Source: Candidatus Fusicatenibacter merdavium
GTDB taxonomy: Bacteria; Bacillota; Clostridia; Lachnospirales; Lachnospiraceae
Assembly (NCBI GenBank): GCA_019115005.1
Contig: DXEK01000050.1
Location: forward strand, 1 to 32,454
Length of the DNA: 32,454 bases
Direction: 5' to 3'
Position 1 is the first letter of the stretch; each line of letters starts with the position of its first letter. This document shows, one piece after another, positions 25,761 through 32,454 of the stretch. Under the pieces are notes generated by a model. That model saw nothing but the letters and a program-made list of their open reading frames with translations. It ran no database searches and was not told the origin of the DNA. The translations under genes were made by a program, and so were the position numbers.

Positions 25761-28028
25761 ATGGAAAGAAATGTAAAAGAGATCGTGAGCCAGATGACGC
25801 TGGAGGAGAAAGCCGGGATGTGTTCCGGAAAGGATTTCTGGCATCTGAAATCCGTAGAACGACTGGGAATTCCGGAGGTGATGGTCAGCGACGGACCTCA
25901 CGGTCTGAGAAAACAGGCGGACCAGGCGGATCATCTGGGGATCAATGAGAGCATCAAGGCAGTATGTTTTCCCGCAGCGTGCGCGACGGCGTGCTCTTTT
26001 GACCGGGAACTGCTGGAGGAGATGGGTTCCGCGCTGGGCGTGGAGTGCCAGGCGGAAAATGTCTCGGTGCTGCTGGGGCCGGCGGTAAATATCAAGCGTT
26101 CTCCGCTGTGTGGAAGAAACTTTGAATATTTTTCCGAGGATCCTTATCTGGCAGGACAGATGGCCAAGGCACATATTCAGGGGGTGCAGAAAGAGGGAGT
26201 CGGGACCTCCATCAAACATTTTGCGGCAAACAACCAGGAATATCACAGAATGTCCGCGTCCTCCGAGGTGGATGAGAGGACGCTCCGTGAGATTTATCTG
26301 GCAGCGTTTGAAACTCCGGTCAAAGAGGCCAAGCCGAAGACGGTGATGTGCTCCTATAACCGGATCAATGGTGTGTTTGCTTCCGAGAATCCATGGCTTC
26401 TGGATGAAGTTCTGAGAAAAGAGTGGGGATATGAAGGCTATGTCATGTCCGACTGGGGCGCAGTGAACGACCGCGTGTCGGGTCTGAAAGCGGGACTGGA
26501 ACTGGAAATGCCGGCTTCCGGCGGACAGACAGACCGTCAGATCGTCGAGGCGGTGAAAAACGGAACACTGAAGGAGGAAATCCTGGACCGTGCGGTGGAA
26601 CGGATTCTCAATGTGATCTTTGATTATGTGGATCACAGAAAAGATGCGGTCTTCGATATGGAGAAGGATCACGCGCTGGCGGAGAAGGTGGAGACGGAGT
26701 CTATGGTCCTTCTGAAAAACGATGAGATCCTGCCTCTGAAAAAGGGAGTGCGCGCGGCGTTCATCGGTGCATTTGCGAAAAATCCCAGATATCAGGGCGG
26801 CGGAAGTTCCCATATCAACTCTTTCCGCGTCACAGGCGCGCTGGAAGCGGCGAAGAATCTGGCGGAGATCACTTTTGCGGAGGGTTACGGCCTGAAAGAG
26901 GATGTGATCGACGAAAAGCTGATCGCTGAGGCTGTAGAAGCGGCGAAGGCGGCGGAGGTAGCCGTGATCTTCGCCGGGCTGCCGGATGCTTTTGAGTCAG
27001 AGGGATATGACCGTGCCCATATGGAGATGCCGAAGTGCCAGAATCATCTGATCCGTGAGATCTGCAAGGTGCAGCCGAATGTTGTCGTTGTGCTGCACAA
27101 CGGTTCCCCGGTGGAGATGCCCTGGGCGGATGAAGTCGGCGGTATCCTGGAAGCATACCTGGGCGGACAGGGCGTCGGCACAGCGGAAGCGAGGATCCTG
27201 TTTGGAGAGGCCAATCCCTGCGGAAAACTGGCTGAGACGATCCCGTATAAACTTTCCGACAATCCCTCTTACCTGAATTTCCCGGGCGATGGAGAAACCG
27301 TGGAATATAAGGAAGGAATTTTTGTGGGATACCGCTATTATGATAAGAAGGAAATGCCTGTCCGTTATCCGTTCGGATACGGTTTGAGCTATACGCAATT
27401 TACATACAGTAATCTGAAACTGGATAAAAAATCCATGAGGGATACGGAAACTCTTACTGTGAGTGTGGACGTCACCAACAGCGGCGATCGGGAGGGAAAA
27501 GAGATCATTCAGCTTTATGTTGCTGATAAGACCGGCTCTGCGAATCGGCCGGTACGTGAGCTGAAAAATTTTGCAAAAGTTTCTCTGGCGCCGGGAGAGA
27601 CGAAAACGGTCCGAATGGAACTGAATAAGAGAAGTTTCGCCTGGTATCATGTGAAACTGCATGACTGGTACGCAGCGTCCGGAAATTACGAGATCCAGAT
27701 TGGAAAGTCTTCCAGAGAGATCGTACTTATTGATACTGTGGAACTGACCACGGAAGTGAAAGTTCCGATGGAGATCCATAAAAATACGACGGTAGGACGG
27801 CTGATGGACGATCCAAGGATGGCACCTGTCCTGCAGGATGCTTTGAGTGAAATGATGCAGACCATGGGCAGCGGAGACGGCCAGGCGTCGACGGAGGCCA
27901 TTTCTCCGGAAATGATCAAAGGCATGATGGAAAGTATGCCGCTGCGGGGGCTGAGGAGTTTTGCCGGAATGGACGAGAAGGCTCTGGATCAGTTGGTGGA
28001 GAATCTCCGCGCTGCACAGCGACAGTAA
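25761..28028 (+). CDS. GH3 beta-glucosidase with C-terminal helical tail
   Basis: A 755-residue GH3 enzyme expected to release glucose (or a related sugar) from beta-glucosides in the cytoplasm. Motifs run in order: VSDGPHGLRKQ, CFPAACATACSFD, LLGPAVNIKRSPLCGRNFEYFSEDP, SIKHFAANNQEYHR and VMSDWGAV (Asp nucleophile). Then come the sandwich domain (EMPWADEVGGILEAYLGGQG), YPFGYGLSYTQF and a fibronectin III-like domain. After it come about 80 extra residues of mostly helical, Met-rich sequence (GRLMDDPRMAPVLQDALSEM) found in a subset of Firmicute enzymes. AAAGGAG precedes the ATG. It stands alone and differs clearly in motif type from the first GH3 gene. Confidence 0.92.
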   Translation: MERNVKEIVSQMTLEEKAGMCSGKDFWHLKSVERLGIPEVMVSDGPHGLRKQADQADHLGINESIKAVCFPAACATACSFDRELLEEMGSALGVECQAENVSVLLGPAVNIKRSPLCGRNFEYFSEDPYLAGQMAKAHIQGVQKEGVGTSIKHFAANNQEYHRMSASSEVDERTLREIYLAAFETPVKEAKPKTVMCSYNRINGVFASENPWLLDEVLRKEWGYEGYVMSDWGAVNDRVSGLKAGLELEMPASGGQTDRQIVEAVKNGTLKEEILDRAVERILNVIFDYVDHRKDAVFDMEKDHALAEKVETESMVLLKNDEILPLKKGVRAAFIGAFAKNPRYQGGGSSHINSFRVTGALEAAKNLAEITFAEGYGLKEDVIDEKLIAEAVEAAKAAEVAVIFAGLPDAFESEGYDRAHMEMPKCQNHLIREICKVQPNVVVVLHNGSPVEMPWADEVGGILEAYLGGQGVGTAEARILFGEANPCGKLAETIPYKLSDNPSYLNFPGDGETVEYKEGIFVGYRYYDKKEMPVRYPFGYGLSYTQFTYSNLKLDKKSMRDTETLTVSVDVTNSGDREGKEIIQLYVADKTGSANRPVRELKNFAKVSLAPGETKTVRMELNKRSFAWYHVKLHDWYAASGNYEIQIGKSSREIVLIDTVELTTEVKVPMEIHKNTTVGRLMDDPRMAPVLQDALSEMMQTMGSGDGQASTEAISPEMIKGMMESMPLRGLRSFAGMDEKALDQLVENLRAAQRQ

Positions 28029-28043
28029 AAATAAGATTTTTTC

Positions 28044-28077
28044 GCGGAGTAATCCGCAGCATCATCGGGGTCAAAAT
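28044..28077 (+). repeat. 34-bp repeat, left copy
   Basis: Starts GCGGAGTAATCCG and ends GGTCAAAAT. It matches the reverse complement of 28577-28610 in 30 of 34 positions. The two copies enclose the small Asn-rich gene. Confidence 0.7.
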
Positions 28078-28090
28078 ACTTTTTGATTCC
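28067..28090 (+). terminator. Hairpin terminator candidate of the GH3 gene
   Basis: GGGGTCAAAA pairs with TTTTGATTCC (two G-U pairs) around a 4-base loop. It overlaps the end of the 34-bp repeat. T residues lie in the stem rather than after it. Confidence 0.5.
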
Positions 28091-28097
28091 AACTCAT

Positions 28098-28126
28098 GAA
28101 TATTTGAAGAGAAAACAGTCATACTA
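28098..28126 (+). promoter_or_regulatory. Candidate sigma-G (forespore) promoter
   Basis: GAATA (28098-28102), a 17-base spacer and CATACTA (28120-28126). This meets the sigma-G consensus GHATR-N17/18-CATNHTA at every position. No sigma-A elements are seen at the same place. Confidence 0.65.
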
Positions 28127-28171
28127 ATTCCTGTAATCAGAAACAAAAGTATGATACAGGAGGTACTCATT

Positions 28172-28354
28172 ATGTCAAAAAATCAGAATCAGAATCAGAT
28201 GTCTGAAAACAGTAAAAACTGTGGAAAGAACAGCCAGAAAAACTGTGGCAGAAACAGCTATGAGAGCAACAAGTCCACAAATTCTGCGGGACAGAACTCC
28301 AGAAACTGCTATCGCCAGAGCCAAGACAGCCATAATTCCTACGGAGAGGAATAA
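28172..28354 (+). CDS. Small Asn/Ser/Gln-rich protein, probably forespore-expressed
   Basis: A 60-residue hydrophilic protein (MSKNQNQNQMSENSKNCGKN...HNSYGEE) with the repeated unit KNCGKN/KNCGRN/RNCYRQ and hardly any hydrophobic residue. AGGAGG is 8 bases before the ATG. I do not recognise a named family, but the composition recalls small spore proteins of clostridia, and the sigma-G-type promoter 46 bases upstream supports expression in the forespore (inference). Three cysteines could cross-link it. It is flanked by the two halves of an inverted 34-bp repeat. Confidence 0.7.
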   Translation: MSKNQNQNQMSENSKNCGKNSQKNCGRNSYESNKSTNSAGQNSRNCYRQSQDSHNSYGEE

Positions 28355-28404
28355 AGCGGCTTTCAAACATCTGACAGATCATTGAGAATGGATGAAACTG
28401 TTCG

Positions 28405-28432
28405 CAGTCGTTCAGCGATCTGAACAGCTGTT
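28405..28432. repeat. Small GTTCAG/CTGAAC hairpin
   Basis: GTTCAG (28410-28415) and CTGAAC (28420-28425) with a CGAT loop. The same hexamer pair forms the ends of the dispersed repeat, so this may be a decayed fragment of that family. Confidence 0.4.
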
Positions 28433-28576
28433 ATGAACAAGAGAAGAACGCCCCGGGAAATCGTGTCGGCGGTCTCTGTGTTCGCGGAACTGCCGGGAGC
28501 AGACGCCGTGAATGCAGCGGAAACCGCACGGATTCCGGGGCGCTTTTCTGTTTTGTCCCCGCACGGCGGAATAGGC

Positions 28577-28735
28577 ATTTTGAACCCAATGATGCTACGG
28601 ATTGCTCCGCATTTCATACTCCCGCAATCCGAAAAACATTCGAAATCGGCCCGATCGGGCTATTTTCTCATGTTTTTGCGGCCCCCAAAGGGCATGCTTT
28701 TTCATGCAAGCATGAAAAGCATGCCCTTTTGACTC
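28577..28735. repeat. Repeat block with 34-bp inverted copy and long hairpin
   Basis: 28577-28610 is the inverted partner of 28044-28077. At 28687-28730 a nearly perfect 20-bp stem (AAAGGGCATGC... with ...GCATGCCCTTTT, one bulge) closes a short CAAG loop and can act as a terminator on either strand. The block between (GCCCGATCGGGC at about 28650) is also palindromic. Open frames crossing it on both strands look like products of the repeat, not genes. Confidence 0.6.
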
Positions 28736-28786
28736 TGGCGTCATATTATATGTTATACCATGGAAAACAGGAAAGGAGGCATCCGA

Positions 28787-29092
28787 ATGGCCGGACTGGA
28801 AATGATCTCGGCAGACCGGTTGGATGAATATGCAGACCGCGCAGATTGTCTGCTGATTGACTTGAGAGATCGGGAGGAATACGAAGCGGGCCATATTAAA
28901 AATGCCGTCAACATGCCTTTTGACGACCTTCTGTCACATGTCTGCCTCCCGAAAAACCGTCTGCTTGTGCTTTATTGTGACAGGGGGTCTCTGAGTATGG
29001 CTCAGGGGAAAAAGCTGGCGTCCCGGGGTTACCGGGCAGTGTCGGTTGTCGGGGGAATGCATGCCTATCGGGGAAAATATCTTGTAAAATAG
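28787..29092 (+). CDS. Rhodanese-like sulfurtransferase domain protein
   Basis: A 101-residue single rhodanese domain. LLIDLRDREEYEAGHIKNAVNMPF is the family core and Cys64 in LYCDRGSLS is the catalytic cysteine that carries persulfide sulfur. AAAGGAGG lies 7 bases before ATG 28787; the frame upstream of that has no binding site. Such proteins deliver sulfur to cofactor or tRNA thiolation, but the partner is not evident here. It stands alone between a repeat block and the long leader of the next gene. Confidence 0.9.
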   Translation: MAGLEMISADRLDEYADRADCLLIDLRDREEYEAGHIKNAVNMPFDDLLSHVCLPKNRLLVLYCDRGSLSMAQGKKLASRGYRAVSVVGGMHAYRGKYLVK

Positions 29093-29360
29093 ATGGAGAT
29101 AAGGTAAGATGAGGAAGGAATATACCGTCTGGTTCCGGAAACGATCAGGAAAGAATCCGGAACAATAAAAAGCAAGATCATACGACCGTGGGTTCCTGCG
29201 CGTGACGGGTAGCCTGCGGAAATGCATGCTCAGACAAACTCAGACATCCGGACTTCGTGAAAAAGCAAAGGTCGGATGTCTGCAGCAGTTCAGCAGATAA
29301 GACTGCTGCTGAACTGAAATCAGAACAACGGAAAGCGACAGGAGACGACGGTTGAGGATC
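29093..29360 (+). other. Intergenic region with two consecutive hairpins
   Basis: No gene is seen. A 10-bp perfect stem CAGACATCCG (29241-29250) with CGGATGTCTG (29273-29282) is followed directly by CAGTTCAGCAG (29286-29296) with CTGCTGAACTG (29306-29316). A small hairpin GTTGA/TCAAC (29351-29363) precedes the conserved leader. The first two could end the rhodanese transcript or shape the leader of the next gene. Confidence 0.5.
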
Positions 29361-29412
29361 AACTTTTAAGTCTGCCTGGATGACACAGCAGGTGTGTCGG
29401 AAGGAGGAAAAA
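29361..29412 (+). promoter_or_regulatory. Structured leader before the yfcE-like gene (twin of 24876-24927)
   Basis: It shares 44 of 55 positions with the DUF6171 leader, ATG included. The hairpin reads GAT..CAC-AGCAG-GTG..GTC; both changed outer pairs relative to the twin keep pairing. AAGGAGG follows immediately. Confidence 0.55.
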
Positions 29413-29955
29413 ATGAAATTCATGTTTGCTTCGGATATCCATGGCTCTGCCTATTATTGCAGAAAGCTGATGGAGGCGATGGAAAAAGAGCAGCCGGAAA
29501 AACTGCTGCTTCTGGGAGATCTCTTATATCATGGTCCGAGAAACGACCTGCCGAAAGAATATGCGCCCAAAGAGGTGATCCCGATGCTGAACGGGGTCAA
29601 GAACAAGATCCTGGCGATCCGCGGAAACTGTGATACAGAGGTGGATCAGATGGTACTGGAGTTTCCGATCCTTGCGGATTACGCATGGTTTACTGACGGA
29701 GTACATACGTTTTATCTGAGCCATGGACATGTATGGCACGAAGGAAATCTTCCGCCGATGCAGGAAAATGAAATTTTTGTTTACGGACATACGCATGTGT
29801 TGCGTGCGGAGAAGAAGGATGGACGGGTTTATCTGAATCCGGGTTCCGTATCCCTGCCCAAAGAGGGAAATATTCCCACCTATGCCGTGCTGGAGAATGG
29901 AGTTTTTTCGATCAGGGGATTTGATGGGACGACAGTAAAGGAACTGGCGCTGTGA
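29413..29955 (+). CDS. yfcE: YfcE-family phosphodiesterase (calcineurin-like)
   Basis: A 180-residue MJ0936/YfcE-type metallophosphoesterase. The metal-binding motifs are in order: SDIHGS, LLGDLLYHGP, IRGNCDTEVD, LSHGHVWHEG and YGHTHVLRAEK, with the family ending NPGSVSLPKEG. It would hydrolyse phosphodiesters using two metal ions in the cytoplasm; the true substrate is unknown. Start at 29413 follows AAGGAGG. The rlmL-like gene begins 21 bases after its stop, so the two are probably co-transcribed. Confidence 0.93.
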   Translation: MKFMFASDIHGSAYYCRKLMEAMEKEQPEKLLLLGDLLYHGPRNDLPKEYAPKEVIPMLNGVKNKILAIRGNCDTEVDQMVLEFPILADYAWFTDGVHTFYLSHGHVWHEGNLPPMQENEIFVYGHTHVLRAEKKDGRVYLNPGSVSLPKEGNIPTYAVLENGVFSIRGFDGTTVKELAL

Positions 29956-29976
29956 CGGCGCCGGAATGAGGTGACT

Positions 29977-31131
29977 ATGGAAAAGTTTGAACTGATCGCG
30001 CCCTGCCATTTCGGACTGGAAGCGGTGATGAAGCGTGAGATCCTGGATCTCGGATATGAGATCACATGCGTCGAGGACGGAAAAGTGACCTTTGAGGGAG
30101 ACGCGGAGGCGATCGCTTATGCAAATGTGTTTCTGCGCACGACAGAGAGAATTCTCCTGAAAGTCGGACAGTTCCGTGCGGAAACTTTTGACGAACTGTT
30201 CGAGAAGACGCGCGCGCTCCCCTGGGAGCGGTATATACCGAAGGATGGAAAATTCTGGGTGACAAAGGCCAATTCCGTGAAAAGCAAGCTGTTCAGCCCT
30301 TCGGACATTCAGTCGATCATGAAAAAGGCGATGGTCGAGCGGCTGAAGACCGTCTACCATACCCAGTGGTTTGAGGAGACTGGGAGCAGTTTCCCGATCC
30401 GCGTGTCGATCCTGAAGGATGTGGTGACGGTAGGATTGGACACTTCCGGAGTATCTCTGCACAAAAGAGGATACCGGAAGCTGACTGCCAAAGCGCCGAT
30501 CACCGAGACGCTGGCGGCAGCGCTGCTGATGCTGACTCCGTGGAAAAAAGACAGGATCCTTGTGGATCCGTTCTGCGGCAGCGGGACTTTCCCCATCGAA
30601 GCGGCGATGATGGCGGCACAGATCGCCCCGGGAATGAACCGGTCGTTTCTCGCCGAGGAGTGGAAGCATCTTGTGCCGAGAAAGCACTGGTATGACGTGA
30701 TGGAGGATGCCGCCGAGCGGGTGGACCGGACGGTGGAGACGGACATCCAGGGGTTTGACATTGACGGGGATGTGATACGTTCCGCCAGGGAAAACGCAAA
30801 ACTGGCCCAGGTGGATCATCTCATCCATTTCCAGCAGCGCCCGGTGTCGGAACTTTCTCATCCGAAAAAATACGGATTCCTGGTGACAAATCCTCCGTAT
30901 GGAGAGCGTTTGGAGGACAAAGCGGCCCTGCCGGAACTGTACCGTGTGCTCGGAGAACGTTTCCGGGCGCTGGATTCCTGGTCTATGTATCTGATCACCA
31001 GTTATGAGGACGCGCAGCGTTATATAGGAAAGAAGGCCGACAAAAACCGGAAAATTTACAATGGCATGCTGAGAACGTATTTTTACCAGTATGCGGGGCC
31101 GAAACCGCCGAAAAAAAGAACCGGGGAATGA
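29977..31131 (+). CDS. rlmL: THUMP-domain class I rRNA methyltransferase (RlmL N-terminal type)
   Basis: A 384-residue SAM-dependent RNA methyltransferase. The N-terminal 150 residues form a ferredoxin-like and THUMP RNA-binding module (ELIAPCHFGLEAVMKREILDLGYE, FRAETFDELFEKTRALPWERY, FPIRVSILKDVVTVGLDTSG). The catalytic domain carries KAPITETLAAALL, the SAM loop DPFCGSGTFPIEAAM and the amino-N methylating motif NPPYGERL. It corresponds to the m2G2445 23S rRNA methylase half of E. coli RlmKL, as usual in Firmicutes (YpsC-like). Start at 29977 because GAGG lies 5 bases upstream; the in-frame GTG at 29971 overlaps that site. Confidence 0.92.
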   Translation: MEKFELIAPCHFGLEAVMKREILDLGYEITCVEDGKVTFEGDAEAIAYANVFLRTTERILLKVGQFRAETFDELFEKTRALPWERYIPKDGKFWVTKANSVKSKLFSPSDIQSIMKKAMVERLKTVYHTQWFEETGSSFPIRVSILKDVVTVGLDTSGVSLHKRGYRKLTAKAPITETLAAALLMLTPWKKDRILVDPFCGSGTFPIEAAMMAAQIAPGMNRSFLAEEWKHLVPRKHWYDVMEDAAERVDRTVETDIQGFDIDGDVIRSARENAKLAQVDHLIHFQQRPVSELSHPKKYGFLVTNPPYGERLEDKAALPELYRVLGERFRALDSWSMYLITSYEDAQRYIGKKADKNRKIYNGMLRTYFYQYAGPKPPKKRTGE

Positions 31132-31133
31132 TT

Positions 31134-31150
31134 AGCCGCTGTCCGCGGCT
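31134..31150 (+). terminator. Weak terminator candidate after rlmL
   Basis: A 6-bp stem AGCCGC/GCGGCT with a 5-base loop and no T run. Confidence 0.3.
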
Positions 31151-31189
31151 GTACTGTATCTGCACAGTGTTTGATTTTTGATAAAACGG

Positions 31190-31218
31190 TTGTGTTTCGT
31201 CGGAAATTACGATATAAT
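31190..31218 (+). promoter_or_regulatory. Promoter of rdgB and the second phosphodiesterase
   Basis: TTGTGT (31190-31195), a 17-base spacer and TATAAT (31213-31218), 30 bases before the ATG. Confidence 0.75.
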
Positions 31219-31247
31219 GGCAACATGAGCAAAAGGATGGAAAAGCA

Positions 31248-31862
31248 ATGAAAAAGATTATATTTGCAACGGGTAACGCTGGAAAGATGAAAGAAATCAG
31301 GGAAATCCTTGCGGATCCCGACGTTGAGATCCTCTCAATGAAAGAAGCGGGGATTTTTTCTGACATCGAAGAAAACGGCAGTTCCTTTGAGGAAAACGCG
31401 GTGATCAAGGCGAAGGCCGTGGCGTCTCATCCCAACGCCGCGGGTGCGGTGGTGCTTGCCGACGATTCCGGACTGGAGATCGATTATCTGAACGGAGAGC
31501 CGGGAATTTATTCGGCGCGTTATATGGGGGAGGATACCTCTTACCGGATCAAAAATCAGAACCTGATCGACCGGCTGGAAGGCGTACCGGACGAGAAGCG
31601 GACGGCACGGTTTGTATGTGCGATCGCAGCAGTACTTCCCAACGGCCAGGTTGTGACAACGCGCGGGACCATCGAGGGAAAGATCGGATATGAGGAACGT
31701 GGAGCCAACGGATTTGGCTATGATCCGATCTTCTATCTTCCGGATATGAGCAGAAGCACTGCAGAACTGTCGCCGGAAGAGAAGAATGCGATCAGCCATC
31801 GGGGAAACGCTTTGCGGGAGATGAAAAAGGAATTAACGAAAAGAAAAGAGAATGTGAAATGA
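31248..31862 (+). CDS. rdgB: XTP/dITP diphosphatase (RdgB/HAM1)
   Basis: A 204-residue house-cleaning enzyme that converts non-canonical XTP, ITP and dITP to monophosphates and pyrophosphate. The family start IIFATGNAGKMKEIREIL, the SFEENAVIKAKA block, ADDSGLEIDYLNGEPGIYSARY with its catalytic Asp, and GANGFGYDPIF followed by AELSPEEKNAISHRG are all present. Length is normal. AAGGATGG precedes the ATG. The next gene overlaps the stop by four bases (ATGA), so the pair is translated together. Confidence 0.96.
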   Translation: MKKIIFATGNAGKMKEIREILADPDVEILSMKEAGIFSDIEENGSSFEENAVIKAKAVASHPNAAGAVVLADDSGLEIDYLNGEPGIYSARYMGEDTSYRIKNQNLIDRLEGVPDEKRTARFVCAIAAVLPNGQVVTTRGTIEGKIGYEERGANGFGYDPIFYLPDMSRSTAELSPEEKNAISHRGNALREMKKELTKRKENVK

Positions 31863-32341
31863 AAATATTGGTTGTCAGCGATACGCACGGTCATACAAAA
31901 AATCTGGAGAAGGTCCTGAAAAAGGTGGGAGAGATTGATGTGCTGATCCACTGTGGGGATCTGGAGGGCGGCGAGGATTATATCCGCGCGCTGGTGGATG
32001 TTCCCTGCTATATGGTAGCGGGAAATAATGACTGGTTCTCCGATCTGCAGAGAGAGATAGAGATCACTGTCGATGACTACCGGATATGGATTACGCATGG
32101 AAATAACTATGGAGCGTCCTTGGGACCGGCACATCTGCTGGAGGAGGCGTCGTCGAGAAATGTGGACGTCGTGATGTATGGCCATACCCATAAGCCTCTG
32201 ATCGAATACAAGGACAATATCACCATTGTAAATCCGGGAAGTCTTTCTTACCCGAGACAGAATGGAAGAAAACCCAGTTTTGTGATCATGGAGATCGACC
32301 GGGAGCATGAGGCTCATTACACGATAAATTATCTGGATTGA
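31859..32341 (+). CDS. Second YfcE/MJ0936-type phosphodiesterase
   Basis: A 160-residue metallophosphoesterase with SDTHGHTKN, IHCGDLEGG, VAGNNDWF, ITHGNNYG and YGHTHKPLIE in family order, ending NPGSLSYPRQNGRKPS. It overlaps rdgB by four bases, a pairing common in Firmicutes. Substrate unknown. It is only distantly similar to the protein at 29413 and is shorter by 20 residues. No strong terminator is seen before the next promoter; an A/T-rich stretch follows. Confidence 0.93.
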   Translation: MKILVVSDTHGHTKNLEKVLKKVGEIDVLIHCGDLEGGEDYIRALVDVPCYMVAGNNDWFSDLQREIEITVDDYRIWITHGNNYGASLGPAHLLEEASSRNVDVVMYGHTHKPLIEYKDNITIVNPGSLSYPRQNGRKPSFVIMEIDREHEAHYTINYLD

Positions 32342-32380
32342 CAGATAATTAAAAAAATTAAAAAAATTTCAAAAAGACTG

Positions 32381-32409
32381 TTGACAAATGGAAGGTTCTG
32401 TAATATACT
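32381..32409 (+). promoter_or_regulatory. Strong promoter at the window edge, probably of a stable RNA gene
   Basis: TTGACA (32381-32386), a 17-base spacer and TATACT (32404-32409). The 14 bases ACTGTTGACAAATG (32378-32391) are identical to those at the tRNA-Arg promoter. The last 45 bases contain no coding start, so the product lies beyond the window. Confidence 0.75.
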
Positions 32410-32454
32410 ATGTCTTGTCGTTGAGCACGGCTGATAAATAAGTCGGGAAATCGT

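Noticed and set aside
28433..28894. Open frames on both strands over the repeat block
   Set aside because: They translate repeated palindromic DNA and lack binding sites; they are likely spurious products of a dispersed repeat.

Overview
The window reads as chromosome of an anaerobic gut-type Firmicute, most likely a Lachnospiraceae member (inference). Supporting points are the strong GGAGG ribosome binding sites, the TTGACA/TATAAT promoters, a two-gene SufC/SufB iron-sulfur system, DUF1836, DUF6171, DUF5808 and YerC/YecD proteins typical of that group, a LplB-type sugar transporter, and a candidate sporulation sigma-G promoter. No phage, integron, CRISPR array or transposase gene is visible.

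Left third (269-15046): a glucuronoxylan and plant-glycan utilisation locus, all on the + strand. It holds a GH3 beta-xylosidase, a large GH2 enzyme, a GH67 alpha-glucuronidase, remnants of a sugar ABC importer, a GH115 alpha-glucuronidase, a xylitol/sorbitol-type dehydrogenase and a PHP phosphatase. Together they would strip (methyl)glucuronic acid from xylan or xylo-oligosaccharides, cut the xylose chain and feed the polyol/pentose pathway. Four separate lesions sit in this locus: a 1-base frameshift in GH2, a deletion fusing the start of a permease to the middle of a lipoprotein signal peptide, a second frame-breaking lesion inside the binding protein, and a nonsense codon in the dehydrogenase. 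I found no comparable lesion in the rest of the window, so the locus looks as if it is decaying, with transport lost first, unless the assembly is at fault.

Middle (15063-25248): regulators and housekeeping genes. These are a TrpR-like YerC, DUF1836 (minus strand), an autoregulated-looking GntR/YtrA regulator with a DUF5808 membrane protein, tRNA-Arg(ACG), an SRAP (YedK) DNA-repair protein, a small unknown gene behind a LexA-box promoter, sufCB, a metallo-beta-lactamase-like protein that has lost its metal ligands, a DtxR-family regulator (minus strand), a CapA-like protein and DUF6171. A structured repeat of about 135 bp occurs three times between genes here, with further fragments.

Right part (25249-32454): a second GH3 beta-glucosidase, a short Asn/Ser/Gln-rich protein behind a good sigma-G-type promoter, a rhodanese, and a run of yfcE-like phosphodiesterase, rlmL-like rRNA methyltransferase, rdgB and a second phosphodiesterase. 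The window ends at a strong promoter that resembles the tRNA promoter, so a stable RNA gene probably starts just outside.

The points most worth checking are the decaying xylan locus, the dispersed repeat family, two unrelated genes sharing an 80% identical 55-base leader with a covarying hairpin, the LexA-controlled unknown gene, and the degenerate metallo-beta-lactamase.
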